Source: Spirochaetia bacterium
GTDB lineage: Bacteria; Spirochaetota; Spirochaetia; Treponematales; Breznakiellaceae
Assembly (NCBI GenBank): GCA_026002265.1
Contig: BOBG01000126.1
Coordinates: 1-5,652, forward strand
DNA: 5,652 nucleotides
Reading direction: 5' to 3'
The stretch's first letter is position 1, and every line of letters begins with the position of its first letter. Of this stretch, positions 1 through 5,645 are shown piece by piece. Made by a program: the position numbers and the translations under genes. Below the pieces are notes generated by a model, which worked only from the letters and a program-made list of their open reading frames with translations, was not told where the DNA came from and ran no database searches.

Positions 1-79
1 TTACCGAAAGCCTAGCTTCTTTATGAACATTAATCGGTACATTAAAATTAGATCCGGGCGTAAAAGCTAAACAGATCAT
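1..79 (-). CDS. Possible N-terminal fragment of a leftward gene cut by the window edge
   Basis: On the minus strand an ATG at 79-77 opens a frame of 26 codons that stays open to the left edge. The visible residues include FTPGSNFNVPINVHKEAR. An in-frame TGA at 85-83 lies just upstream, so the start can only be this ATG or the adjacent TTG at 82-80. A weak GGTAAG-like purine stretch lies upstream. The residue composition reads like real protein, but 26 codons are too few to identify a family and the frame could be open by chance. If real, the gene is divergent from guaB and shares this upstream region with it. I do not recognise it. Confidence 0.22.
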   Translation of the reverse strand, partial: MICLAFTPGSNFNVPINVHKEARLSV

Positions 80-159
80 CAATCAAACTTACCGGCGCAT
101 TTCTGATTTGATTCATTGATTGATCCTGTGTTGAGCGATACCGAAAACCGCGAATGAAC

Positions 160-179
160 AAGGATAAAGAAGGATAAAG
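160..179 (+). repeat. Perfect tandem decamer pair AAGGATAAAG x2 in the guaB leader
   Basis: AAGGATAAAG occurs at 160-169 and again, without a gap, at 170-179. The pair is purine-rich and ends 27 bases before the guaB ATG. It may be a slippage product, a protein or ribosome standby site, or chance in a purine-rich leader. The repeat itself is seen directly; no function can be assigned. Confidence 0.6.
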
Positions 180-194
180 GCAGAAAAAAATATT

Positions 195-201
195 AGAGGG
201 G
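195..201 (+). promoter_or_regulatory. Ribosome binding site of guaB
   Basis: The purine run AGAGGGG at 195-201 ends five bases before the ATG at 207. This is good Shine-Dalgarno spacing and supports ATG 207 as the start. No convincing -35/-10 pair was found in 1-190; TAAAAT at 43-48 is a possible -10 but lacks a good -35. Confidence 0.65.
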
Positions 202-206
202 AAATT

Positions 207-1292
207 ATGACAATTTCTGAAGCTTTTTCGTATGATGATGTGCTACTGGTGCCTGGTTACTCTGAAGTTCTGCCGCGTGATTGCGACACGAGTACGGATC
301 TCTGTGCGGGCATTCGCCTGAAGATTCCGGTTCTTTCGTCTGCGATGGATACGGTTACTGAAGAGGCACTGGCGACACAGCTTGCGTTGGCCGGCGGAGC
401 TGGTGTGATTCACCGGAATCTTTCGCCGGAAGAGCAGGCACGGCAGGTTTCTGGTGTAAAGAATTTCCGGGATCCTCTTCAGCCGCGGTCTGCGGTTGAC
501 AAAGACGGCCGGCTTGTGGTTGGAGCCGCGGTTTCTCCTCAAGATTATTCCGTACGGATGCCCCTTCTTATGACCGCGGGAGTCAACTTTGTGGTGATCG
601 ATGCCGCGCACGGGCATACAAAAAATGTGTGTCAAGCTGTCAGTACCATTAAACAGCACTTTCAGATTCCGGTTATCGGCGGTAATGTCGTTACCCGTGA
701 AGGGACGCGCCAGCTTATCGATTCCGGGTCAGATGCTATCAAGGTCGGCTTGGGTCCCGGATCGATCTGTACGACCCGGATCGTTTCCGGAGTCGGTGTG
801 CCGCAGTGGACAGCGGTTTTTGAATGTGCAGAGGAAGCCCAGAGTTCCGGTATTCCCGTCATTGCGGACGGCGGAATCAAATATTCGGGGGACATTAGTA
901 AAGCGATTGGTGCGGGTGCGAGCGTAGTTATGCTCGGCAACCTTTTGGCGGGTGTGGAAGAAGCGCCGGGCGGAGACTTACGCATTCACGGCCGGCTTTA
1001 TAAATCCTACCGGGGAATGGGAAGCATCGGTGCGTTAAGGGCCGGAGCCGCGGATCGCTATCAAATTACTAAAGATGAAAAACCGGTCCCCGAAGGCGTG
1101 GAAGGATTGGTTCCGGCCACGGGAAAGCTCCGGGATTTTATCATGGACCTGGTCGCCGGACTCCAAAAGGGAATGGGCTACTGCGGGTGTAAAAACATAG
1201 CTGAACTGCAACACTACCGGCGCTTCGTGAGAATCACCGGCGCGGGCTTGCAAGAAAGTCATGTACATGATCTAATCGAGAGTGACATCTAA
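207..1292 (+). CDS. guaB: IMP dehydrogenase, short form without CBS domains
   Basis: Catalyses NAD-dependent oxidation of IMP to XMP, the committed step of guanine nucleotide synthesis, in the cytosol. The 361-residue protein is a complete (beta/alpha)8 barrel. Visible signatures are SSAMDTVTE (residues 44-52), the loop GPGSICTTR with catalytic Cys188, the IMP phosphate region ADGGI (220-224) and YRGMGS (268-273), the flap Arg284-Tyr285 dyad in ADRYQ, EGVEG (296-300), and the C-terminal ESHVHD (350-355) of the potassium site. IVSGVGVPQ after the catalytic loop is the IMPDH form; GMP reductase usually has a KKTGVG-type sequence there. Usual IMPDHs are near 490 residues, with two CBS domains after about residue 90. 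Here that module is replaced by roughly a dozen residues (about 87-102), so CBS-mediated nucleotide control should be absent. Position 304 is Ala where many bacterial enzymes have Tyr (VPYKG; here VPATG). The gene appears monocistronic; guaA is not in the window. Confidence 0.95.
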   Translation: MTISEAFSYDDVLLVPGYSEVLPRDCDTSTDLCAGIRLKIPVLSSAMDTVTEEALATQLALAGGAGVIHRNLSPEEQARQVSGVKNFRDPLQPRSAVDKDGRLVVGAAVSPQDYSVRMPLLMTAGVNFVVIDAAHGHTKNVCQAVSTIKQHFQIPVIGGNVVTREGTRQLIDSGSDAIKVGLGPGSICTTRIVSGVGVPQWTAVFECAEEAQSSGIPVIADGGIKYSGDISKAIGAGASVVMLGNLLAGVEEAPGGDLRIHGRLYKSYRGMGSIGALRAGAADRYQITKDEKPVPEGVEGLVPATGKLRDFIMDLVAGLQKGMGYCGCKNIAELQHYRRFVRITGAGLQESHVHDLIESDI

Positions 1293-1297
1293 TGCCC

Positions 1298-1352
1298 TTC
1301 AACAGGCTCAGAGCTGCTTATGTCCGGTCATTGAGCCTGCCGAAATGACCGG
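1298..1352. repeat. REP-like element with two interlocking inverted repeats
   Basis: The gap between the convergent genes holds two overlapping dyads. TTCAACAGGCTCA (1298-1310) is an imperfect inverted copy of TGAGCCTGCCGAA (1332-1344), with the 8-bp core CAGGCTCA/TGAGCCTG perfect. CCGGTCATT (1324-1332) and AATGACCGG (1344-1352) form a perfect 9-bp stem with an 11-base loop. The left arm of the second dyad lies in the loop of the first, so the two compete or could form a pseudoknot. From memory, CAGGCTCA-containing palindromes of this kind are dispersed intergenic repeats in many bacteria. The second stem could also act as a bidirectional terminator, although no strong T run follows on either strand. 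Confidence 0.65.
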
Positions 1353-1373
1353 CTTTCCACCACTCATGGCACA

Positions 1374-1392
1374 TTCCAGATTCACTCTGGAA
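1374..1392. terminator. Small hairpin at the 3' end of the leftward operon, possible weak terminator
   Basis: TTCCAGA (1374-1380) and TCTGGAA (1386-1392) form a perfect 7-bp stem with a 5-base loop. The stop codon of the DUF5131 gene (1384-1382) lies in the loop. No T run follows on either strand, so a standard intrinsic terminator is not supported. It may instead protect the 3' end of the transcript or act together with the inverted repeats at 1298-1352. Confidence 0.3.
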
Positions 1393-2110
1393 ACTGCTGG
1401 TATAGCTTTCCATCAATTGTACAACCGTTGACATACCGGTCCCGCTTTACACCGTCTTCGCTCCATGTTCCCCATTGTTTAAAGAAAAATGCGGTACCAG
1501 AATCTCTCGCTTGTTTTTCTATGGAAAGAACCCATTCTTTTTTCATAGGACGTACCTCGGATCCGCTTTCTCCGCCGACAATTATCCAATCAATATTATC
1601 CAGATTCAATTCACCTAAATCTTCTAATAACGGCTCGCAGCAAAGGTACCGGACCGGTGCATTCATTGTACGTACAATATCTATCCGGTTTTTTGTTGTT
1701 TTTGACTCCACTGTAACACCAAGCCATAGATTGTGAGGAATTTTTCTGTGCTGAAAATATTCCGACATCCGTTCTGCCCGTTTTGTAAGAAATTGGTACT
1801 TATGCTGCGGTGTCAGCATAATTGTCCGTATTATTTTATCAATAAAAGAGAAAGGGACATGTTCATGGAAAATATCGGCCATTGAACAAACGAATACATG
1901 GTGAGATCTTTTCCATTTTACCGGCTCAGATAAAGAATCTTCATGCAGTAGCAGATTAAAACCATTTTTATATTTTTCCTGCCCCATTTTACAGAGCCAT
2001 TCACATATTGTTTCAGCGTAACAATGAAGGCATCCGGGAGATATTTTTGTACATCCTGTCACCGGATTCCATGTTTTATCTGCTAGTATATTTTTGACTT
2101 TTTTTGACAT
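1382..2110 (-). CDS. DUF5131 (phage Gp37/Gp68-type) three-cysteine radical-SAM-like protein
   Basis: The 242-residue protein carries the family's N-terminal signature TWNPVTGC-x6-C-x2-C-YAE, with Cys20, Cys27 and Cys30 spaced CX6CX2C. This arrangement is expected to hold an iron-sulphur cluster in a radical-SAM-like fold. Further family motifs in order are FVCSMADIFHE (73-83), QFLTKRAER (106-114), LWLGVTVE (128-135), CEPLLEDLG (158-166), WIIVGGESG (175-183) and FFFKQWG (208-214). The length is full for the family. Its reaction and substrate are unknown to me. Members occur in phages and bacterial genomes, often beside a 'three-Cys-motif partner' (TcmP) gene, which is not seen here. It is the last gene of the operon. 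Its ATG follows the upstream stop by one base (TAA-T-ATG) with no Shine-Dalgarno sequence, which suggests translational coupling. No signal peptide or membrane segment is visible. Family assignment is confident; function is open. Confidence 0.9.
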   Translation of the reverse strand: MSKKVKNILADKTWNPVTGCTKISPGCLHCYAETICEWLCKMGQEKYKNGFNLLLHEDSLSEPVKWKRSHHVFVCSMADIFHEHVPFSFIDKIIRTIMLTPQHKYQFLTKRAERMSEYFQHRKIPHNLWLGVTVESKTTKNRIDIVRTMNAPVRYLCCEPLLEDLGELNLDNIDWIIVGGESGSEVRPMKKEWVLSIEKQARDSGTAFFFKQWGTWSEDGVKRDRYVNGCTIDGKLYQQFPE

Positions 2111-2111
2111 A

Positions 2112-2936
2112 TTATGTATTAGGAAACATATCCTGTGAATTTTCTATTCCATTTAAATTTTGCTGGAATACCGACAGCATCTCTTTAATATCATTTTTAG
2201 AGATTTGCGACTGTGTAATCATCGCATCTAACCGGTGCTCTAAATCAGTATATTCTTGAAGTGCATTTCCAAGAGCGTCCATATCCAATCTAATGTTATC
2301 GAGCGCAGTATGCTGCTGACCGCTTAATTCAACAATATGTGAAACGATCTTTTTTCCCTCATCGACTTCTTTTCTCATATCATCCATCTTTTTTGAAAGA
2401 TCATTAATCTTTGTAATAAGAGAAGTTATATTACTAGAAATATTTTCAACCGCACTCTTTGTGGTGCCGGCGTGTTTCCGGATCTCTGAAGCAACTACGG
2501 AAAAGCCACGGCCTGCGTTCCCTGCACGGGCAGCTTCGATAGAAGCATTTAACGCAAGCAGGTTAGTTATTTCAGTTATATTATTAATAACCGAAAGATT
2601 TTCACCGGTTTTCTTGGCAATTTGGTTGAGATCATCGGTAATTTTAAGTGAATCTTCAAAACTGTTATCAATACTCCTAAAATTCCGGTCAATATTTTCC
2701 ACTGACTTTTGGCTGTCGCTGAAGGTCTCAACAAAAATTTTATTATTTGTCTGAAAAGAACCTGAAGCTTTTTTCATAGTCATTGAAAACCCGTTAAAAG
2801 CATTATCCAAATATGAAATCGTTACATTAAGCAGCTCGCTCCGGGCAAGCACTTCAAACATAAGCGATTTAAATTTATTATGCAAATATTGAATAATCCG
2901 TTTCGTCTTAAGTGTAAAGCTATCTTTAGTGTACAT
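2112..2936 (-). CDS. Soluble methyl-accepting chemotaxis protein signalling domain
   Basis: The 274-residue protein is almost entirely helical coiled coil, with no membrane segment and no recognisable sensor domain. The conserved MCP hairpin tip is residues about 118-157, including [16 protein letters not shown] (124-139) and [15 protein letters not shown] (142-156). It is the part that binds CheA and CheW. Flanking helices run from about 50 to 117 and 158 to 262. The first 45 residues are predicted helix of unknown role. No CheR/CheB-docking pentapeptide is seen at the C-terminus, and no clear methylation consensus. The start is ATG 2936, preceded by GGGAGA (2946-2941) at good spacing; the TTG at 2948 would overlap that site. 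The ATG lies one base after the FIST gene's TAG, so the ribosome binding site sits inside the last FIST codons. The context suggests the upstream FIST protein supplies the sensory input and this protein relays it to the CheA kinase in the cytoplasm. Confidence 0.9.
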   Translation of the reverse strand: MYTKDSFTLKTKRIIQYLHNKFKSLMFEVLARSELLNVTISYLDNAFNGFSMTMKKASGSFQTNNKIFVETFSDSQKSVENIDRNFRSIDNSFEDSLKITDDLNQIAKKTGENLSVINNITEITNLLALNASIEAARAGNAGRGFSVVASEIRKHAGTTKSAVENISSNITSLITKINDLSKKMDDMRKEVDEGKKIVSHIVELSGQQHTALDNIRLDMDALGNALQEYTDLEHRLDAMITQSQISKNDIKEMLSVFQQNLNGIENSQDMFPNT

Positions 2937-2937
2937 T

Positions 2938-4050
2938 CTATCTCCCAAAAAAAACAGCAGTTAATGTTTGATTATGGTGCATAAATAATTCCTCACCAAA
3001 TGTGTTACATCCGATGAATTGCAGAGGATTAAAAAGCTTGCAATATTCTTCATTTTTCCCCAATTCTTGTAATTCAAGAAGTCTGAACACACAGTTAAAG
3101 AGAATGGCCCCTTCCATATTAGGAAGATACTGCTCCGTGTCTTGGAGCAGCTTCCGGGTGTGTGCGAGCATATCTCCATGTTTAAGAAGGTGAACCTGAG
3201 TTCCTGCCTGAATATCACAGAAAAAGACCAATCCTTTTCCATCGTCAACGACAGAAGATACATCACGTACATAAATATCGTTGCCAAACACAACTCCCAG
3301 GGGGTGCTTTGCAAACATATCAGTAGAAAGCTGATTTACACTTGAAAGACCTATAGCTTTTGCATAGACTTCCGCAGCCGGCAGTCCATCCAGCTCCCAC
3401 AGAATCCGGCGATCAGAGTCAGATCTTGTTACGATAAAAGATTCTGGCAGAGGGCTAAAATGCACATAATGCCCGCATATAAAAGGGATCCGCATCTTTA
3501 AGACCAGCACTACTAGTCCATTAGCAAATAAATTTTCCTCAGCGCCGACCAATGTTTTGACAAAAGCCAGCTCGTCAGCAGCCGCACCCCCAACAATAGG
3601 GAAATTAAGGGATTTATTGAGCGTTAGCTCCTTCATGATGATTTCAGCAAGGCATAATCCGTCTACGAAAATGATACCGAGGTATTTACCCGGATCATCA
3701 ATTTGCCGGCTAATCGTACGATTAATATTTTCGATGATACTTCGAGCCGCCTGCAACGGATTCGCTTTTACATCAGTGCTGGAAAAAACAAAGGCTTTTG
3801 TAACTTCGTCTTCAGAAAATGACATCGCAACGATACCCTTATCCAGCGCTCCGGCCGGACTATAACCTCCCACCGATGACATACCAGCACAAACAGCGTC
3901 AGGAAACGCATGTTTCAAAGCTTTCTGCGGAGCGCTCGACTCAAATTCGATTGAAAAGAAATAGATTACTACTTTGATCCTCGGTTGATTGATCTCTCTG
4001 ATGATTCCTTCTATATCATTATTAGATCGTGATGCTACTTTTATTGCCAC
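2938..4050 (-). CDS. FIST-domain sensory protein (FIST N and C domains)
   Basis: A 370-residue cytoplasmic protein spanning both FIST halves. The N domain covers roughly residues 25-200, with [10 protein letters not shown] (56-65) and [12 protein letters not shown] (150-161). The C domain covers roughly 215-368, with LFNCVFR (317-323), [10 protein letters not shown] (345-354) and [12 protein letters not shown] (358-369). FIST is described as an input domain, proposed to bind small ligands such as amino acids, and is found fused to MCP, GGDEF or kinase outputs. Here nothing is fused: the protein ends right after the FIST C motif, and an MCP gene begins one base later. It is the first gene of the operon. 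The start is GTG 4050 with AGGAG at 4061-4057; no signal peptide or membrane segment is visible. The ligand cannot be told from sequence. Confidence 0.88.
   Translation of the reverse strand: MAIKVASRSNNDIEGIIREINQPRIKVVIYFFSIEFESSAPQKALKHAFPDAVCAGMSSVGGYSPAGALDKGIVAMSFSEDEVTKAFVFSSTDVKANPLQAARSIIENINRTISRQIDDPGKYLGIIFVDGLCLAEIIMKELTLNKSLNFPIVGGAAADELAFVKTLVGAEENLFANGLVVLVLKMRIPFICGHYVHFSPLPESFIVTRSDSDRRILWELDGLPAAEVYAKAIGLSSVNQLSTDMFAKHPLGVVFGNDIYVRDVSSVVDDGKGLVFFCDIQAGTQVHLLKHGDMLAHTRKLLQDTEQYLPNMEGAILFNCVFRLLELQELGKNEEYCKLFNPLQFIGCNTFGEELFMHHNQTLTAVFFGR
2941..2946 (-). promoter_or_regulatory. Ribosome binding site of the MCP gene, inside the end of the FIST gene
   Basis: On the minus strand GGGAGA at 2946-2941 lies within the last two sense codons of the FIST gene and five bases (counted from GGGAG) before ATG 2936. 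It decides the MCP start in favour of ATG 2936 over TTG 2948 and couples translation of the two genes. Confidence 0.7.
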
Positions 4051-4055
4051 ATAAA

Positions 4056-4061
4056 TCTCCT
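4056..4061 (-). promoter_or_regulatory. Ribosome binding site of the FIST gene
   Basis: AGGAGA at 4061-4056 on the minus strand precedes the GTG at 4050 by six bases, counted from AGGAG. An ATG at 4052-4050 overlaps this GTG but is out of frame and ends after three codons (ATG TGG CAA TAA). GTG is therefore the only start at this site that gives the FIST protein. Confidence 0.65.
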
Positions 4062-4099
4062 ACTTTAACAAACGTATACAAAGACAAAATTAGTTTAAC

Positions 4100-4129
4100 A
4101 TGATAGTAGAATCATTTCCAGCTCATCAA
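4100..4129 (-). promoter_or_regulatory. Candidate sigma-70-type promoter of the FIST-MCP-DUF5131 operon
   Basis: On the minus strand TTGATG (4129-4124) and TATCAT (4105-4100) are separated by 18 bases. The -10 has one mismatch to TATAAT and the -35 two mismatches to TTGACA. It would give a leader of about 40-45 bases before GTG 4050. No sigma-28 (TAAA...GCCGATAA) motif, which would suggest flagellar control, was seen. Confidence 0.3.
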
Positions 4130-4167
4130 AACATGGTGTGAAGAAATTCCCTTTTCACTGCTCTTTC

Positions 4168-4188
4168 CTATTTTCTATTTTCTATTTA
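4168..4188 (+). repeat. Three tandem heptamers CTATTTT-CTATTTT-CTATTTA
   Basis: CTATTTT at 4168-4174 and 4175-4181 is followed by CTATTTA at 4182-4188, ten bases before the peptidase ATG. It lies in a pyrimidine-rich leader where a Shine-Dalgarno sequence would be expected, and none is visible. Short tandem repeats in such places can change copy number by slippage; that this one does so is inference only. Confidence 0.6.
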
Positions 4189-4198
4189 CTCTAGTAGT

Positions 4199-5593
4199 AT
4201 GAAACATACACTTTTAAAGACTGCGGCGGTAGCCGCTCTATTGGCTTTTCTAACAGCCGTGAACCTATATTCTCAGGAATATTACACCGGAACTATTCTC
4301 GATCCGGAGCTTTACAAGAGCATACCTCAAAAAGCCCTTCAAGTAAGCCGCGCCTACACGACACTTCCTGCCGCAGTTTCGCTTAAAGCTTATGCTCCAG
4401 TTCCGGGGGATCAAGGCGAATATAGTACCTGTGCAGCCTGGTCAAGTGCTTATGCAGCACGGACTATCGCTGAGTCCATTGCATTGAACCGGACAAACCA
4501 GTCACTCACAACCGATAATAGCTTCTCTCCAACTTTCGTCTACAAAAGTGCAGCACGCGATCCCTCCGGTAAAAATGGTACTGACCTTCCCAGCGTACTT
4601 AATTTTATGAAAACAGAGGGAGCGGCCAAGATGCTTGCAGTTGAACGGACCGGTGATTATTTCCGGAACACGTCCCTCGCCTTATTTGCAACCAGCCGCC
4701 GTTACCCAATCAAAGATTACGTGAAATTAAGCGTTGAGAGCTTCCCGTTAAGCGTTATGGTGAAAAAGAGTATCGCAGAGCAAAAGCCGGTTATTTTTGG
4801 TATGAAAACATACCGATCATTCAAATACGTTTTTGATGTGTATAACCCTAGCTGGCAGCTCGGTATGTACGAAGGCGGTCATGGAATGTGTGTGGTGGGC
4901 TATGATGACACTAAATACGGTGGCGCCTTTGAGATTCTCAACAGTTGGGGAACTAATTGGGGAAATGGCGGGTATACATGGATTCCTTACGCACTGTTTG
5001 ACCAACTCACGATGGAAGCCTATGAACTCATAGAACTATTGGATTCGTATAAAGATGCGACCGAATATGACGGCTTTGCTCAGATCGAATTATACGGATC
5101 AACAGCCGGAATGCCGGTTGTCTTTTCCAACGGGTACTACCGGACAACTGCTTCCTATCCTTCTGGCACTGAGTTCAGGTATTTGCTAGGAAACGATAAA
5201 GCTGCGTATGTATACGCCTTTGCCGCAGATGAAACAATCCGGGCGACAACCCGCATATTCCCCGTAGAAGGCAGCAACGTCTCCCCAGTGCTGGATTACT
5301 CAAAAAATTTGATCGCATTTCCGGGTGAATACAACTGGATTAAACTGGATAATCAACCCGGAACTGATTATTTAGTCGTACTGTACTCAAAGCGGGAACT
5401 CAACATTGATGCTATACGGAATAACTTTTCCCGTGCCAGAGGCTCTTTCCCGGAACGGGTTGCCAGTGCGGTCGGATATAACTTCATACCCTACAATCAA
5501 GCATCCTATAGTTCCACCGAACTGCGTTTCTCAGCCCGGTCATCAAATCCTAATGCTGTGTTCGGATTATTATTGGCAATCAACCATAGATAA
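4199..5593 (+). CDS. Exported papain-family (C1) cysteine peptidase with DUF4384-like C-terminal domain
   Basis: The 464-residue protein starts with a signal peptide (Lys-rich start, hydrophobic core about 8-21, probable cleavage near YS/QEYY around residue 25). It has no lipobox cysteine. The papain-type catalytic domain spans about 55-285: oxyanion Gln72 in GDQGEYSTCAAWS, catalytic Cys78 six residues later, His228 in GGHGMCVVGYDD, and Asn248 in NSWGTNWGNGGY. The usual CWAF after the nucleophile is CAAW here. The cysteine normally three before the nucleophile is absent. Only about 30-45 residues separate the signal peptide from the catalytic domain, so a classical propeptide is missing. Residues about 291-400, and perhaps to the end, resemble DUF4384, a beta-rich domain of exported proteins; this part is less certain. 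ATG 4199 is the only start: an in-frame TGA at 4139 lies upstream with no other start codon between. No clear Shine-Dalgarno sequence is seen. It acts in the periplasm or outside the cell; the substrate is unknown. Confidence 0.88.
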   Translation: MKHTLLKTAAVAALLAFLTAVNLYSQEYYTGTILDPELYKSIPQKALQVSRAYTTLPAAVSLKAYAPVPGDQGEYSTCAAWSSAYAARTIAESIALNRTNQSLTTDNSFSPTFVYKSAARDPSGKNGTDLPSVLNFMKTEGAAKMLAVERTGDYFRNTSLALFATSRRYPIKDYVKLSVESFPLSVMVKKSIAEQKPVIFGMKTYRSFKYVFDVYNPSWQLGMYEGGHGMCVVGYDDTKYGGAFEILNSWGTNWGNGGYTWIPYALFDQLTMEAYELIELLDSYKDATEYDGFAQIELYGSTAGMPVVFSNGYYRTTASYPSGTEFRYLLGNDKAAYVYAFAADETIRATTRIFPVEGSNVSPVLDYSKNLIAFPGEYNWIKLDNQPGTDYLVVLYSKRELNIDAIRNNFSRARGSFPERVASAVGYNFIPYNQASYSSTELRFSARSSNPNAVFGLLLAINHR

Positions 5594-5626
5594 AGAGTGA
5601 AGGCAAGCGTGAGGAGTGAGACAATC

Positions 5627-5645
5627 CCACCGGGTGGTAGTACCA
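5627..5645. repeat. Overlapping small dyads near the right edge
   Basis: CCAC-CGG-GTGG (5627-5637) and TGGTA-G-TACCA (5635-5645) are short inverted repeats in the non-coding tail after the peptidase gene. They may belong to a terminator or repeat that continues beyond the window. No T run is visible before the edge, so no function is assigned. The rest of 5594-5652 shows nothing recognisable. Confidence 0.3.

Noticed and set aside
1..206. Purine riboswitch in the guaB leader
   Set aside because: None of the conserved core segments of the guanine aptamer could be found; only a small simple hairpin is visible.
243..659. Minus-strand open frame of 138 codons inside guaB
   Set aside because: It lies antisense to a clearly conserved enzyme, shows no recognisable motif and has a Arg/His-rich composition typical of a shadow frame.
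207..1292. GMP reductase instead of IMP dehydrogenase
   Set aside because: The sequence after the catalytic cysteine is IVSGVGVPQ, and the flap dyad Arg284-Tyr285 with the EGVEG segment are present. These are IMPDH features that GMP reductase lacks.
1298..1352. CRISPR repeat or insertion-sequence end
   Set aside because: There is a single interlocking dyad with no regularly spaced copies, no transposase and no flanking target duplication.
1382..2110. Prophage remnant, suggested by the phage Gp37/Gp68-type gene
   Set aside because: No integrase, structural, lysis or replication gene, and no attachment repeat, is seen on either side. The gene is tightly joined to a chemoreceptor operon.
2961..3314. 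Second minus-strand open frame of 117 codons inside the FIST gene
   Set aside because: It is an alternative frame of a conserved domain on the same strand, has no ribosome binding site and no family motif.
1382..4050. Flagellar sigma-28 promoter for the MCP operon
   Set aside because: No TAAA-N15-GCCGATAA-like pair was found upstream of 4050; a weak sigma-70-like pair is the better candidate.
4199..4275. Lipoprotein signal peptide on the C1 peptidase
   Set aside because: No cysteine follows the hydrophobic core within the first 70 residues, so lipid attachment at a lipobox is not possible; an ordinary signal peptide fits.
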